Assembly (NCBI GenBank): GCA_025964295.1
Contig: JAOPZD010000030.1
Span: 1 to 5,953 of the forward strand
Source of the DNA: Conexibacter sp.
GTDB lineage: Bacteria > Actinomycetota > Thermoleophilia > Solirubrobacterales > Solirubrobacteraceae
Direction: 5' to 3'
DNA: 5,953 nt
Part shown: positions 1 through 4,744 of the stretch, piece after piece
How positions within the stretch are numbered: position 1 is the first letter of the stretch
Layout of the letters: each line of letters opens with the position of its first letter
Made by a program: the position numbers and the translations under genes
The notes under the pieces: generated by a model
The model's database searches: none
Told to the model about the DNA's origin: nothing
What the model saw: only the letters and a program-made list of their open reading frames with translations

Positions 1-333
1 GGCGGCTGCGGCGCGGTGGCCCGCGCGCTGCTCACGCACGCGGTCAACGTCACGGCCGGGCGGCGGTTCCCGCTCGGCACGCTCGCGGTGAACCTGTCCG
101 GCGCGGCGGCACTGGGCGTGCTGGTCGGCGCCGGCATGGGCGGCGACGCGCTGCGCATCGCGGGCACCGGCCTGCTCGGCGGCTACACGACGTTCAGCAC
201 GTGGATGTTCGAGACCCAGCACCTGGCGGCGGGCGGGCACCGCGGGCGGGCCGTGGCCAACGTCGCCGGCAGCCTCGCCTTCGGGCTGCTCGCGGTCTGG
301 CTCGGGCGCGCCGCGGGCCGGGCGGTGTTCTAG
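1..333 (+). CDS. crcB: Fluoride ion channel CrcB/FluC, 5' truncated by the window edge
   Basis: The frame is open from base 1 and ends in TAG at 331-333, giving 110 residues. A complete CrcB is about 120-130 residues, so only the first 10-20 are missing. Seen in the sequence: a GGCGAVAR start matching the family's N-terminal glycine-rich helix, GTLAVN at residues 26-31 including the conserved pore Asn31, and GLLGGYTTFSTWMFE at 57-71, the TTFST signature carrying the phenylalanine lining of the fluoride path. The last helix (about 85-103) is hydrophobic. From family knowledge, these are small four-helix inner-membrane proteins that form dual-topology dimers and export fluoride. Many actinobacteria carry two adjacent crcB genes, so a partner may lie just outside the left edge. 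The stop overlaps the stop of the convergent downstream gene in the palindrome CTAG. The identification is confident; the true start is not visible. Confidence 0.93.
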   Translation, partial: GGCGAVARALLTHAVNVTAGRRFPLGTLAVNLSGAAALGVLVGAGMGGDALRIAGTGLLGGYTTFSTWMFETQHLAAGGHRGRAVANVAGSLAFGLLAVWLGRAAGRAVF

Positions 334-755
334 AACAGCCCCTGACGCGTGCGCGACAGCTCGAAGCCGTGCCCGGCGCGCGTCGTGCAGCGCAGGCCGG
401 TCGTCCGCGACGCGCACGTGAACGGCCCGAGCGTCCGCGACGCCCCGTAGGCCAGCACCTTCGCCTTGGGGTCCAGGACGGTGTCCCCCGCGCACAGCCG
501 CCGCCCCTTGCCGGTCGCGGTCAGCCCGAACGCGCTGCCGTAGTCGAGCTTGCACGACGCCGGCCGCTTCGCGGGCCTCACCACGTCCGCCACGTCGCAC
601 CGCAGGGCCGCCTTCTCGCCCTCGAAGTGCGAGTACACGCACGCGATCTTCTTCGACGGCAGCTGGAAGCCGACGAGGCTGTCGCCGGCGGAGGCGCCCG
701 CGGGAGCCAACAGGACGGCGAAGACGGTGAGGACGAGCAGGCGACGAGCGACCAC
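330..755 (-). CDS. Small secreted six-cysteine protein, DUF6636-like
   Basis: A 141-residue protein starting at GTG (755-753). The N-terminus is a typical Sec signal peptide: Arg4-Arg5, a hydrophobic core at about 6-20 and a likely cleavage after the ASA at 21-23. The mature part has six cysteines (39, 53, 68, 88, 114, 123), an even number compatible with three disulfides outside the cytoplasm. The motif order (IACVYS, LRCDV, CKLDYG, CAGDT, LAYG, FTCAS, GLRCTT, GHGFELSR) resembles the actinobacterial DUF6636 family, whose function is not established. It ends convergently with crcB, sharing the four bases CTAG. The start is supported by TAGGGT only 6 nt upstream and the absence of a Shine-Dalgarno, which suggests a leaderless mRNA. 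The tRNA-Leu gene lies 31 bp upstream on the same strand. The secreted nature is well supported; the DUF assignment is from memory of the motif pattern. Confidence 0.8.
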   Translation of the reverse strand: MVARRLLVLTVFAVLLAPAGASAGDSLVGFQLPSKKIACVYSHFEGEKAALRCDVADVVRPAKRPASCKLDYGSAFGLTATGKGRRLCAGDTVLDPKAKVLAYGASRTLGPFTCASRTTGLRCTTRAGHGFELSRTRQGLF

Positions 756-761
756 GCGGCG

Positions 762-767
762 ACCCTA
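762..767 (-). promoter_or_regulatory. Candidate -10 (TAGGGT) for a leaderless DUF6636-like mRNA
   Basis: On the minus strand TAGGGT fits the actinobacterial TANNNT -10 pattern and ends 6 nt before the GTG start. Transcription would then begin at or next to the start codon. No convincing -35 hexamer is visible, so this rests on the -10 and its spacing. Confidence 0.45.
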
Positions 768-786
768 GCCGCGCCGGCGGATGAAG

Positions 787-869
787 TGCGGGCGGAGGGA
801 CTCGAACCCCCACAGCCAAAGGCCACGAGGACCTAAACCTCGCGCGTCTACCAATTCCGCCACGCCCGC
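787..869 (-). tRNA. tRNA-Leu (anticodon UAG)
   Basis: On the minus strand an 83-nt class II tRNA can be folded. The acceptor GCGGGCG (869-863) pairs with CGCCCGC (794-788), with discriminator A at 787, as leucine tRNAs require. The D-arm contains GGCGGAATTGGTAGACGC. The anticodon stem is CGAGG/CCTCG with loop TTTAGGT, giving anticodon TAG. A long variable arm follows, then a GGGGG/CCCTC T-stem (with one G-T pair) and the TTCGAGT loop. The 3' CCA is not encoded (the next bases read CTT), so it must be added by the CCA enzyme. It reads CUA and other CUN codons. Confidence 0.97.
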
Positions 870-929
870 AGGGCTGGGCCGATACGCGCGACGATGCAAG
901 CGACCGTCGCGCGCGACCGCGAAGGATTG

Positions 930-935
930 TAAGGT
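930..935 (+). promoter_or_regulatory. Candidate -10 (TAAGGT) for the membrane-protein gene
   Basis: TAAGGT fits TANNNT and lies 9 nt before the ATG at 945, which would give a leaderless or nearly leaderless mRNA. The AAGG inside it could alternatively act as a weak Shine-Dalgarno on a longer transcript. No clear -35 is visible. On the opposite strand the overlapping bases 931-926 read TACAAT, a possible -10 pointing toward tRNA-Leu(UAG), though it lies some 57 bp upstream of it. Confidence 0.4.
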
Positions 936-944
936 CGGCCCGGG

Positions 945-1424
945 ATGGAGGAGAACGAGGAAGTCATCATCGAGCACCCGAACCGGGCCAAGGCGTCCAG
1001 CAAGGCGGCGAAGGCGACCGTCCTGCTGCTGCTCCTGGTGTCGGTCGCGCTCATGCTCATCGTGACCATCGGCGGGTGGGACGTCCTGCAGGGCGCCAAG
1101 CCCGTGCAGATCGCGTACATCCTGGTGTACCTGATCATGGCCTTCTACGTGGCGCAGTGGAACCGCGGGGTCCTCCCCGTCGCCGCCGCGCTGGCGATCA
1201 TCCTGCTGATCTTCGCCGCCGTCGCCGTGCCCGGCTGGCTGGACCGCGACAAGTCCGGCTTCGCCCAGCCCTCGATCGACTCCGGCATCCTCGCCCTCGT
1301 CACCGCCCTCCTGATCCCGGTCCAGGTCCTCCTCATCGCCTTCGCGATGCGGGCCTTCAACCAGGCCTGGAACGTCGAGGTCGAGCGCGCGCCCGAGTCG
1401 CGCCCCGGCCCCCTCCCGGCCTAG
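945..1424 (+). CDS. Small four-helix integral membrane protein of unknown function
   Basis: A 159-residue protein that I do not recognise as a named family. The first 23 residues are charged and soluble (MEENEEVIIEHP, then Lys/Arg-rich). Four hydrophobic segments follow at about 24-44, 52-70, 76-96 and 112-135, and the tail (136-159) is polar and ends proline-rich. There is no signal peptide; the acidic then basic N-terminus suggests a cytoplasmic start, with both ends inside if all four segments span the membrane. The frame shows strong G/C bias at third codon positions. The ATG at 945 is favoured because TAAGGT lies 9 nt upstream and no good Shine-Dalgarno supports another start. It sits alone between two divergently pointing tRNA-Leu genes, so the context gives no hint of role. 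Its TAG stop is part of a TAGACT hexamer that may be the promoter of the next tRNA. Confidence 0.8.
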   Translation: MEENEEVIIEHPNRAKASSKAAKATVLLLLLVSVALMLIVTIGGWDVLQGAKPVQIAYILVYLIMAFYVAQWNRGVLPVAAALAIILLIFAAVAVPGWLDRDKSGFAQPSIDSGILALVTALLIPVQVLLIAFAMRAFNQAWNVEVERAPESRPGPLPA

Positions 1425-1427
1425 ACT
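1422..1427 (+). promoter_or_regulatory. Candidate -10 (TAGACT) for tRNA-Leu(CAA), overlapping a stop codon
   Basis: TAGACT matches TANNNT and begins with the TAG stop of the upstream membrane-protein gene. The tRNA starts at 1445, allowing a 5' leader of roughly 10 nt, a usual length before RNase P cleavage. No good -35 hexamer is visible at 16-19 bp. Confidence 0.4.
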
Positions 1428-1444
1428 CCCTCGAGTCGCACCCT

Positions 1445-1527
1445 GCCCGGGTGGCGGAACGGTAGACGCCGGGGACTCAAAATCCCCTGTCCGCAAGGGC
1501 GTGTGGGTTCGAATCCCACCCCGGGTA
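1445..1527 (+). tRNA. tRNA-Leu (anticodon CAA)
   Basis: An 83-nt class II tRNA. Acceptor GCCCGGG (1445-1451) pairs with CCCGGGT (1520-1526) with a terminal G-U pair, and the discriminator is A1527. The D-arm holds GGCGGAACGGTAGACGC. The anticodon stem GGGGA/TCCCC (1471-1475/1483-1487) encloses loop CTCAAAA, giving anticodon CAA at 1478-1480, which reads UUG. The long variable arm is the CCGCAAGG region, and the T-arm is GTGGG-TTCGAAT-CCCAC (1503-1519). CCA is not encoded. UUG is a minor leucine codon in such a GC-rich genome. tRNA 3' ends are common integration sites, and the accessory-looking block begins just after this one. Confidence 0.97.
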
Positions 1528-1548
1528 CTGCGGCTCGCAGATGCTGGT

Positions 1549-1582
1549 GGCCGGTGGCGAAGCAGGCGCTCCGCCACCGGCC
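1549..1582. terminator. GC-rich hairpin between tRNA-Leu and a convergent gene, likely bidirectional terminator
   Basis: GGCCGGTGGCG (1549-1559) is the exact reverse complement of 1572-1582, an 11-bp stem. Inside, one A/C mismatch is followed by AGC/GCT and an AGGC tetraloop, so nearly all 34 nt fold. It lies 21 nt after the tRNA and 3 nt beyond the TGA of the minus-strand HTH gene, the right place to end both transcripts. Neither side has a U-run, so it would be a U-less terminator of the kind proposed for actinobacteria. It could also be a protein-binding or element-border palindrome. Confidence 0.55.
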
Positions 1583-1585
1583 AAG

Positions 1586-2074
1586 TCAACGAGGAACAGC
1601 CACGCGAGGCGTTGGGCCGCTCCCGATCAGGTGCTCGTCTGGCCTAATGCCCCGGGCGAACGCCAATGCTGCGTGGCGCACGACCTCGAAATATCCCGCA
1701 GCGATCAGGTCGCTGGGACGCTGCTCCTCGAGGTACGGCGACTTTCCGGAGACAAACGCACGAACCAGTTCCGGATCGACGTGGTAACGCTCGTGTAGAA
1801 GAGCGGCGATCGCGTAGAGATCGTCGATTCGATCGTCTAGGGCGTTCGGACGCGACTCTCGCGCCACCTTGGCCGATCGGGCGCGACGCAAGCGGTCCTC
1901 GATCGCCCGCACCGAGCAGCCGCACGTGTGACTCATCTCCCGATGGGTGAAGTTGAAGGTCCCGGCCAAGGCCAGCAGCTTGTCACCAGCTGTCACCGGC
2001 ACAAGCTTGGAGACCTTCTTCTTGACGCCACGACCACGTCCCGTGCGCTTAGGGGTATCGACGCTAGAGCTCAT
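1586..2074 (-). CDS. HTH protein with Xre/MbcA/ParS-like (DUF2384-type) antitoxin C-terminus
   Basis: A 162-residue protein. Residues 1-25 are basic and probably disordered (TGRGRGVKKK). Residues about 31-66 look like a helix-turn-helix (KLLALAGTFNFTHREMSHT, then CGCSVRAIEDRLRRARS). Residues about 83-141 resemble the toxin-binding domain of Xre/MbcA/ParS antitoxins: an LLHERYHVDPELVRAFV helix, then a YLEEQRPSDLIAAGYFEVV segment equivalent to the family's 'P-x-L-x-G-R-x-P-x-D-L-L-x-x-G' core. In known systems such proteins neutralise RES-domain toxins and repress their own promoter. No RES gene is adjacent in the same operon, which is unusual. The ATG at 2074 is preceded by GGAGGG with 7 nt spacing and overlaps the stop of a short upstream ORF as ATGA. 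Its DNA shows more A/T at third positions than the core genes. The domain call is from motif pattern, so a phage-type or other transcription regulator remains possible. Confidence 0.62.
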   Translation of the reverse strand: MSSSVDTPKRTGRGRGVKKKVSKLVPVTAGDKLLALAGTFNFTHREMSHTCGCSVRAIEDRLRRARSAKVARESRPNALDDRIDDLYAIAALLHERYHVDPELVRAFVSGKSPYLEEQRPSDLIAAGYFEVVRHAALAFARGIRPDEHLIGSGPTPRVAVPR

Positions 2075-2118
2075 CGCGCCGCCCTCCGGGGCATGCGACC
2101 GGAACCGCGGAAAGTCAT
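2071..2118 (-). CDS. Possible 15-codon leader ORF translationally coupled to the HTH gene
   Basis: On the minus strand an ATG at 2118 opens a 15-codon frame (MTFRGSGRMPRRAAR) whose TGA overlaps the ATG of the HTH gene as ATGA. It is preceded by GAGGAGG with 8 nt spacing, the best Shine-Dalgarno in this window. The product is strongly basic (five Arg). Two readings are possible: a real leader peptide that couples or tunes translation of the HTH protein, or a fortuitous start next to a ribosome-loading site. A frameshifted longer N-terminus for the HTH protein is a third possibility. No homology can be judged at this length. Confidence 0.4.
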   Translation of the reverse strand: MTFRGSGRMPRRAAR

Positions 2119-2126
2119 GGCGACTG

Positions 2127-2133
2127 CCTCCTC
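2127..2133 (-). promoter_or_regulatory. Consensus Shine-Dalgarno (GAGGAGG) of the leader ORF
   Basis: On the minus strand GAGGAGG stands 8 nt before the ATG at 2118, whereas the downstream HTH ATG has its own GGAGGG. The strength and spacing are why a start at 2118 is taken seriously although the frame is only 15 codons. Confidence 0.6.
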
Positions 2134-2152
2134 TTTGAGAGTGCTTTCACAG

Positions 2153-2185
2153 ATCACCACGCGAAGACTATCGCGTCGTGGCGAT
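2153..2185. repeat. Imperfect inverted repeat in the divergent control region
   Basis: The left arm ATCACCACGCGA (2153-2164) pairs with the right arm 2171-2185, whose reverse complement is ATCGCCACGACGCGA. The inner CGCGA/TCGCG is perfect with a 6-nt loop (AGACTA). A 3-nt bulge and one mismatch separate it from the outer pairing. It lies about 35 bp upstream of the leader ORF start, so it could be an operator for the HTH protein or a hairpin in a leader RNA. Confidence 0.4.
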
Positions 2186-2235
2186 GTATGTGGATAAGAA
2201 TGTGGACATCGATGTGGCGAAGGACGTGGCAATGG
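2176..2235 (+). repeat. 12-bp direct repeat array with a perfect DnaA-box match
   Basis: Units start every 12 bp at 2176, 2188, 2200, 2212 and 2224: TCGTGGCGATGT, ATGTGGATAAGA, ATGTGGACATCG, ATGTGGCGAAGG, ACGTGGCAATGG. A sixth unit at 2236 is much decayed. The core is [AT][TC]GTGG. Inside, TGTGGATAA at 2189-2197 is the exact complement of the DnaA box TTATCCACA, and TGTGGACAT at 2201-2209 is one base from the actinobacterial box TTGTCCACA read in reverse. ACATCGATGT at 2206-2215 is a perfect 10-bp palindrome. The array lies between divergent genes, so operator sites, plasmid-type iterons, or a repeat within a small ORF (a four-residue V-x-x-[DN] pattern in the frame from 2178) are all possible. 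Confidence 0.6.
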
Positions 2236-2254
2236 ACGAAGGATGGTCTAAGAT
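2226..2254 (+). promoter_or_regulatory. Weak candidate promoter for the 2285-2725 gene
   Basis: GTGGCA at 2226-2231 (4 of 6 to TTGACA) and TAAGAT at 2249-2254 (4 of 6 to TATAAT) are separated by 17 bp, with a 30-bp leader to the GTG start. The -35 lies within a unit of the 12-bp repeat array, so a protein bound to the array would compete with polymerase. Confidence 0.3.
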
Positions 2255-2284
2255 GGGGCTGACGCCGAACGAAAGGCACGCCCA

Positions 2285-2725
2285 GTGCGATTGCGCCTCT
2301 ATATCCCGACCGCCCAGACCATCGTCGTGCCGAACGCCGCGACCGCGCTGCAGCGGCTGACGCACCACTTGATGGCGGACGCGCCGCTGGCGTACGACAC
2401 CTATCTCACGGCAGCCGCTGACGCTCAGGAGCGTATGCCGTACTACGAGCCTGATGCCCCTTGGTCTCGCTACTTCATGCACGTCGTCGAGATCGAGATC
2501 GACGACTGCGTCACGATTCAGTCCAGCAGCACTACGGAGCGTTCCGCCCATCTCGCCGCCCGCGTCGCACACGGCGCGGACGCACCCGACGTCCTGTGGC
2601 TCCCCGATCACTCCACGCTCCCCGGCAACTGCTTCCGGATCGTCGCGACGCGGAACCTCGCCCCGCACTTGACAATGGTCCGGGACATCTCGGTGTTGCC
2701 GGTCCCCGCGCCGACGTCGCCCTGA
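2285..2725 (+). CDS. Uncharacterised 146-residue protein divergent from the antitoxin-like gene
   Basis: I do not recognise a named family. It starts at GTG, with GAAAGG 8 nt upstream as Shine-Dalgarno, and third positions are strongly G/C-biased over its length, which supports real coding. There is no signal peptide or membrane segment, so it is probably cytoplasmic. The N-terminal part (about 18-55) is probably helical (NAATALQRLTHHLM). Then come a strand-like RYFMHVVEIEI (62-72), a helix around 83-97, and DVLWLP (102-107) followed by NCFRIV (115-120), again strand-like. This late strand-helix-strand order is loosely reminiscent of small ADP-ribosyltransferase or RES-fold toxins, but no catalytic R-S-E or R-E-S set can be assigned. 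Divergent placement from an antitoxin-like gene makes a toxin role a hypothesis only. A host or phage accessory protein is equally possible. Confidence 0.65.
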   Translation: MRLRLYIPTAQTIVVPNAATALQRLTHHLMADAPLAYDTYLTAAADAQERMPYYEPDAPWSRYFMHVVEIEIDDCVTIQSSSTTERSAHLAARVAHGADAPDVLWLPDHSTLPGNCFRIVATRNLAPHLTMVRDISVLPVPAPTSP

Positions 2726-3062
2726 TCCGGCCGCACGGTCACACCGAGCGATTTGGTCTCCGCCGCACGAAGACCTCTACCTGCACCTCGCGTTGCGGCC
2801 GGTCGATGCGAGTGCCGCAGCCGACTCGGCGCCGGTACACGGCGACGGCTTCGAGCCGGACCACATTTCCAAACCGACCATGACCGCAGCCATCCGCACA
2901 CCACCGCTTGCGGAGCATCGGCAGGCGATGGAATCGACCCAAATCGCCCAACGCCAGAGGGGCTGTCACGCAAGCGTCAACTCGACGCCACGCGTCGAGC
3001 GCGGATTCGAGCGTCCCGTTAGATGCTTTCTAGGCATCCGCCCGTCGTGGAAGCCTCCTCGC
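2726..3062. other. 337-bp gap without a convincing gene
   Basis: Several frames are open here on both strands, but none has a clear Shine-Dalgarno, codon bias and recognisable protein together. The frame of the downstream endonuclease gene is open back to a TTG at 2793, but the translated stretch is low-quality and unlike the family's short N-terminus. The gap contains an 8-bp hairpin at 2981-2999 and a GATGC/GCATC repeat at 3022-3038. It is best read as the 5' region of the endonuclease gene, perhaps with decayed coding sequence. Confidence 0.5.
2981..2999. repeat. Perfect 8-bp inverted repeat (CTCGACGC-CAC-GCGTCGAG)
   Basis: CTCGACGC at 2981-2988 and GCGTCGAG at 2992-2999 are exact reverse complements with a 3-nt centre. 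It lies 63 bp before the likely start of the endonuclease gene and 255 bp after the previous gene. It may be an operator, a late terminator or chance in GC-rich DNA. No U-run follows. Confidence 0.45.
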
Positions 3063-3823
3063 GTGCGGCCATCCCATGAACGTCGAGAGGTTGCGCGGCT
3101 GCTGTCGACGGGGATGACCGATGGCGAGGTGGCGCGCACGTCCGGCGTTCCGCACGCCACCGTGCGCGACTGGCGGAAAGCTGACGTGAGGGAGTACCTC
3201 GAAGGCGACATCTGCCAGCGGTGCGGCGAGCCAGCGCACGATCCCTCCGCGATCCATCGCCCGGCGTACGCCTACATGCTCGGCCTGTATCTCGGCGACG
3301 GGCACATCTCGGCGACGGGACGCGGGTCGTTCCGGCTGCGGATCTGCGTCGATGCTCGGCATCCCCGCCTCGCCCAACGCGTCGGCGAGACGATGCGACA
3401 GGTCATGCCCGGGCCGCGGGTTGGGCTCATCCCCATGCCCGTGACCGGATGCTCATCGCATCGCAGTACTCCAGGGCGTGGCCGTGCCTGCTGCCCCAGC
3501 ACGGCCCCGGCGTCAAGCACGAGCGACCGATCGTCCTGACCGATTGGCAGCAGAGCATCGTCGACGCACGGCCCGACCAGCTCGTGCGCGGCCTCCTGCA
3601 CTCGGACGGCTGGCGAGGAGTCAACCGCGTCATCGTCAACGGCAAGGCCTATGAGTACGGGCGGTTTCAGTTCAGCAACCGCTCGGATGACATCCGTGCG
3701 TTGTTCTGCGACGCCCTCGACCGCCTCGGCATCCCGTGGCGGCGGATGAACCGGTGGAACATCTCGGTGGCGCGGCGCGACGGCGTCGCCATGCTCGACC
3801 ACTTCGTCGAGCCGAAGGACTGA
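3063..3823 (+). pseudogene. HTH/LAGLIDADG endonuclease-like gene, broken by a one-base frameshift
   Basis: Read with one correction this is a 253-residue protein typical of free-standing actinobacterial HTH plus LAGLIDADG-type proteins. In order: an HTH at 5-38 (DGEVARTSGVPHATVRDWRK), a CQRCG knuckle at 51-55, a first LAGLIDADG-like motif YMLGLYLGDG at 71-80, WPCLLPQHGPG at 140-150, a second motif LVRGLLHSDG at 174-183, and FSNRSDDIRALF and RWNISVARR near the end. Residues 1-130 are in frame 3 (from GTG 3063, with GGAAG 9 nt upstream), and residues 131-253 are in frame 2 (3452-3823). The join is TGC then CTC ATC at 3450-3457, as if one C had been lost from TGCCTC. The acidic residues of both motifs are intact, suggesting recent damage or a sequencing error. 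Family role is homing-type DNA cleavage by analogy; the true substrate is unknown. It ends 9 bp from the convergent phhA. Confidence 0.85.
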
Positions 3824-3832
3824 GCCCGCCGG

Positions 3833-4744
3833 TCAGCTTGTGGTGGTCGGCGACGTCGCCGCGCCCAGCCGCGCCGGCGTGTCGTCGTCCGCCGTCGCGA
3901 AGAAGCTGCCGACGGCGTCTTCGAGGTGGTCGAGGGAGTCGGCGGCGTAGAGGACCGGCTGGTACTTGGTGATGTCGTAGTCGATGGTGATCATCTCGGC
4001 GAAGTCGAGGGGGCGGATCTCCATGTGGCGGAACTCCTCGATCTCGCCGTAGGACGACAAGATGCCGGCGCCGTAGGCGCGGAGCTCGCCGGCCTCGTGC
4101 AGGACGCCGAACTCCATCGTGAACCAGAAGACGTCGGCGATCGCCTGCAGCGCCGCGTCGCTGGCGACCCGCTGAGCGGCGAGGCCGGCCTCGCGCTTGA
4201 TCGCGGCGAAGCGCGGCGAAGCCAACATGTTCCCGTGCCCGATGACCTCGTGGATGATGTCGGGCTCGGGGGTGTACAGCGGCTCGGAGGGATGGCGTAC
4301 ATATTGGGTCGAGTGGAAGACCCGGTCGCCGAGCGACCCGTAGAACTCGCGCAGCGCCACGAGCCCGGGCGCAGGATGGTAGGCGAAGCCGGTCAACGGC
4401 TTCAGCGCGGCGGTCACCTCGTCGAGCTGCGGCACGCGGTCCTCCGGCAGCCCCAGCGCGGCCTTGGCCTCCAGGAACTCGCGGCACGCGTACTGCTCGT
4501 GCTTGACGTGCAGCTCGCGCGACACCGTCGCCCAGATCTCGTTCTCGACGTCGGTGTAGGCGATCTCGGGGATCGGGCCCGCCGAGCCGGCCGCCTCCCA
4601 GGCGATCGCCGACGCCGCGATCGCGTTGCGCCGCGCGCGGTAGCCCGCGTCGTGGAAGCCGGGATGGTCCTCCCCGAGGTGGACCTCGACCTCCCCGTCC
4701 GCTCCCTGTGTCACCGGTGAGTACAGCTGGGCTTCCTCGAACAT
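3833..4744 (-). CDS. phhA: Phenylalanine 4-hydroxylase (pterin-dependent aromatic amino acid hydroxylase)
   Basis: A 303-residue, single-domain enzyme close in length to bacterial phenylalanine hydroxylases. It converts phenylalanine to tyrosine in the cytoplasm using O2, a tetrahydropterin and non-haem iron. The iron ligands are visible: His165 and His170 in PEPDIIHEVIGHG, and Glu211 in WFTMEFGV, with the 46-residue spacing seen in bacterial enzymes. Other family blocks are GDRVFHSTQYVRHPSEPLYT (139-158) and YGAGILSSYGEI (224-235). There is no N-terminal ACT regulatory domain, as is normal for bacteria. The ATG at 4744 (MFEEAQLYSPV) matches how actinobacterial homologues begin. The frame stays open far upstream, but that part overlaps the divergent regulator and is a shadow. 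No Shine-Dalgarno is evident. It is divergent from an Lrp/AsnC gene, its probable regulator. A tryptophan or tyrosine hydroxylase specificity is less likely but not excluded. Confidence 0.95.
   Translation of the reverse strand: MFEEAQLYSPVTQGADGEVEVHLGEDHPGFHDAGYRARRNAIAASAIAWEAAGSAGPIPEIAYTDVENEIWATVSRELHVKHEQYACREFLEAKAALGLPEDRVPQLDEVTAALKPLTGFAYHPAPGLVALREFYGSLGDRVFHSTQYVRHPSEPLYTPEPDIIHEVIGHGNMLASPRFAAIKREAGLAAQRVASDAALQAIADVFWFTMEFGVLHEAGELRAYGAGILSSYGEIEEFRHMEIRPLDFAEMITIDYDITKYQPVLYAADSLDHLEDAVGSFFATADDDTPARLGAATSPTTTS

Noticed and set aside
1503..1527. tRNA-Leu(CAA) 3' end as an att site with a second copy downstream
   Set aside because: Looking through 1528-3832 I found no convincing copy. 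The nearest resemblance (ATTCGAGCGTCCC near 3005) matches only a few bases around TTCGA.
765..1589. Long minus-strand open frame spanning both tRNAs and the membrane-protein gene
   Set aside because: It is a GC-driven shadow: it crosses two tRNA genes and its product is a low-complexity Arg/Gly/Asp-rich sequence.
2178..2360. A 60-codon plus-strand frame through the 12-bp repeats with a V-x-x-[DN] peptide pattern
   Set aside because: Its second half overlaps the well-biased start of the 2285 gene in another frame and reads as a shadow, and it has no Shine-Dalgarno. The repeat is more simply described at DNA level, though a short real peptide is not excluded.
2608..2973. Minus-strand frames between the 2285 gene and the endonuclease-like gene
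   Set aside because: They have Arg-rich low-quality translation, no Shine-Dalgarno and no recognisable motif, and they overlap the end of a better-supported gene.
3849..3860. Perfect 12-bp palindrome GGCGACGTCGCC near the 3' end of phhA
   Set aside because: It lies inside coding sequence with ordinary codons, has no loop for a terminator, and such palindromes arise by chance in DNA this GC-rich.
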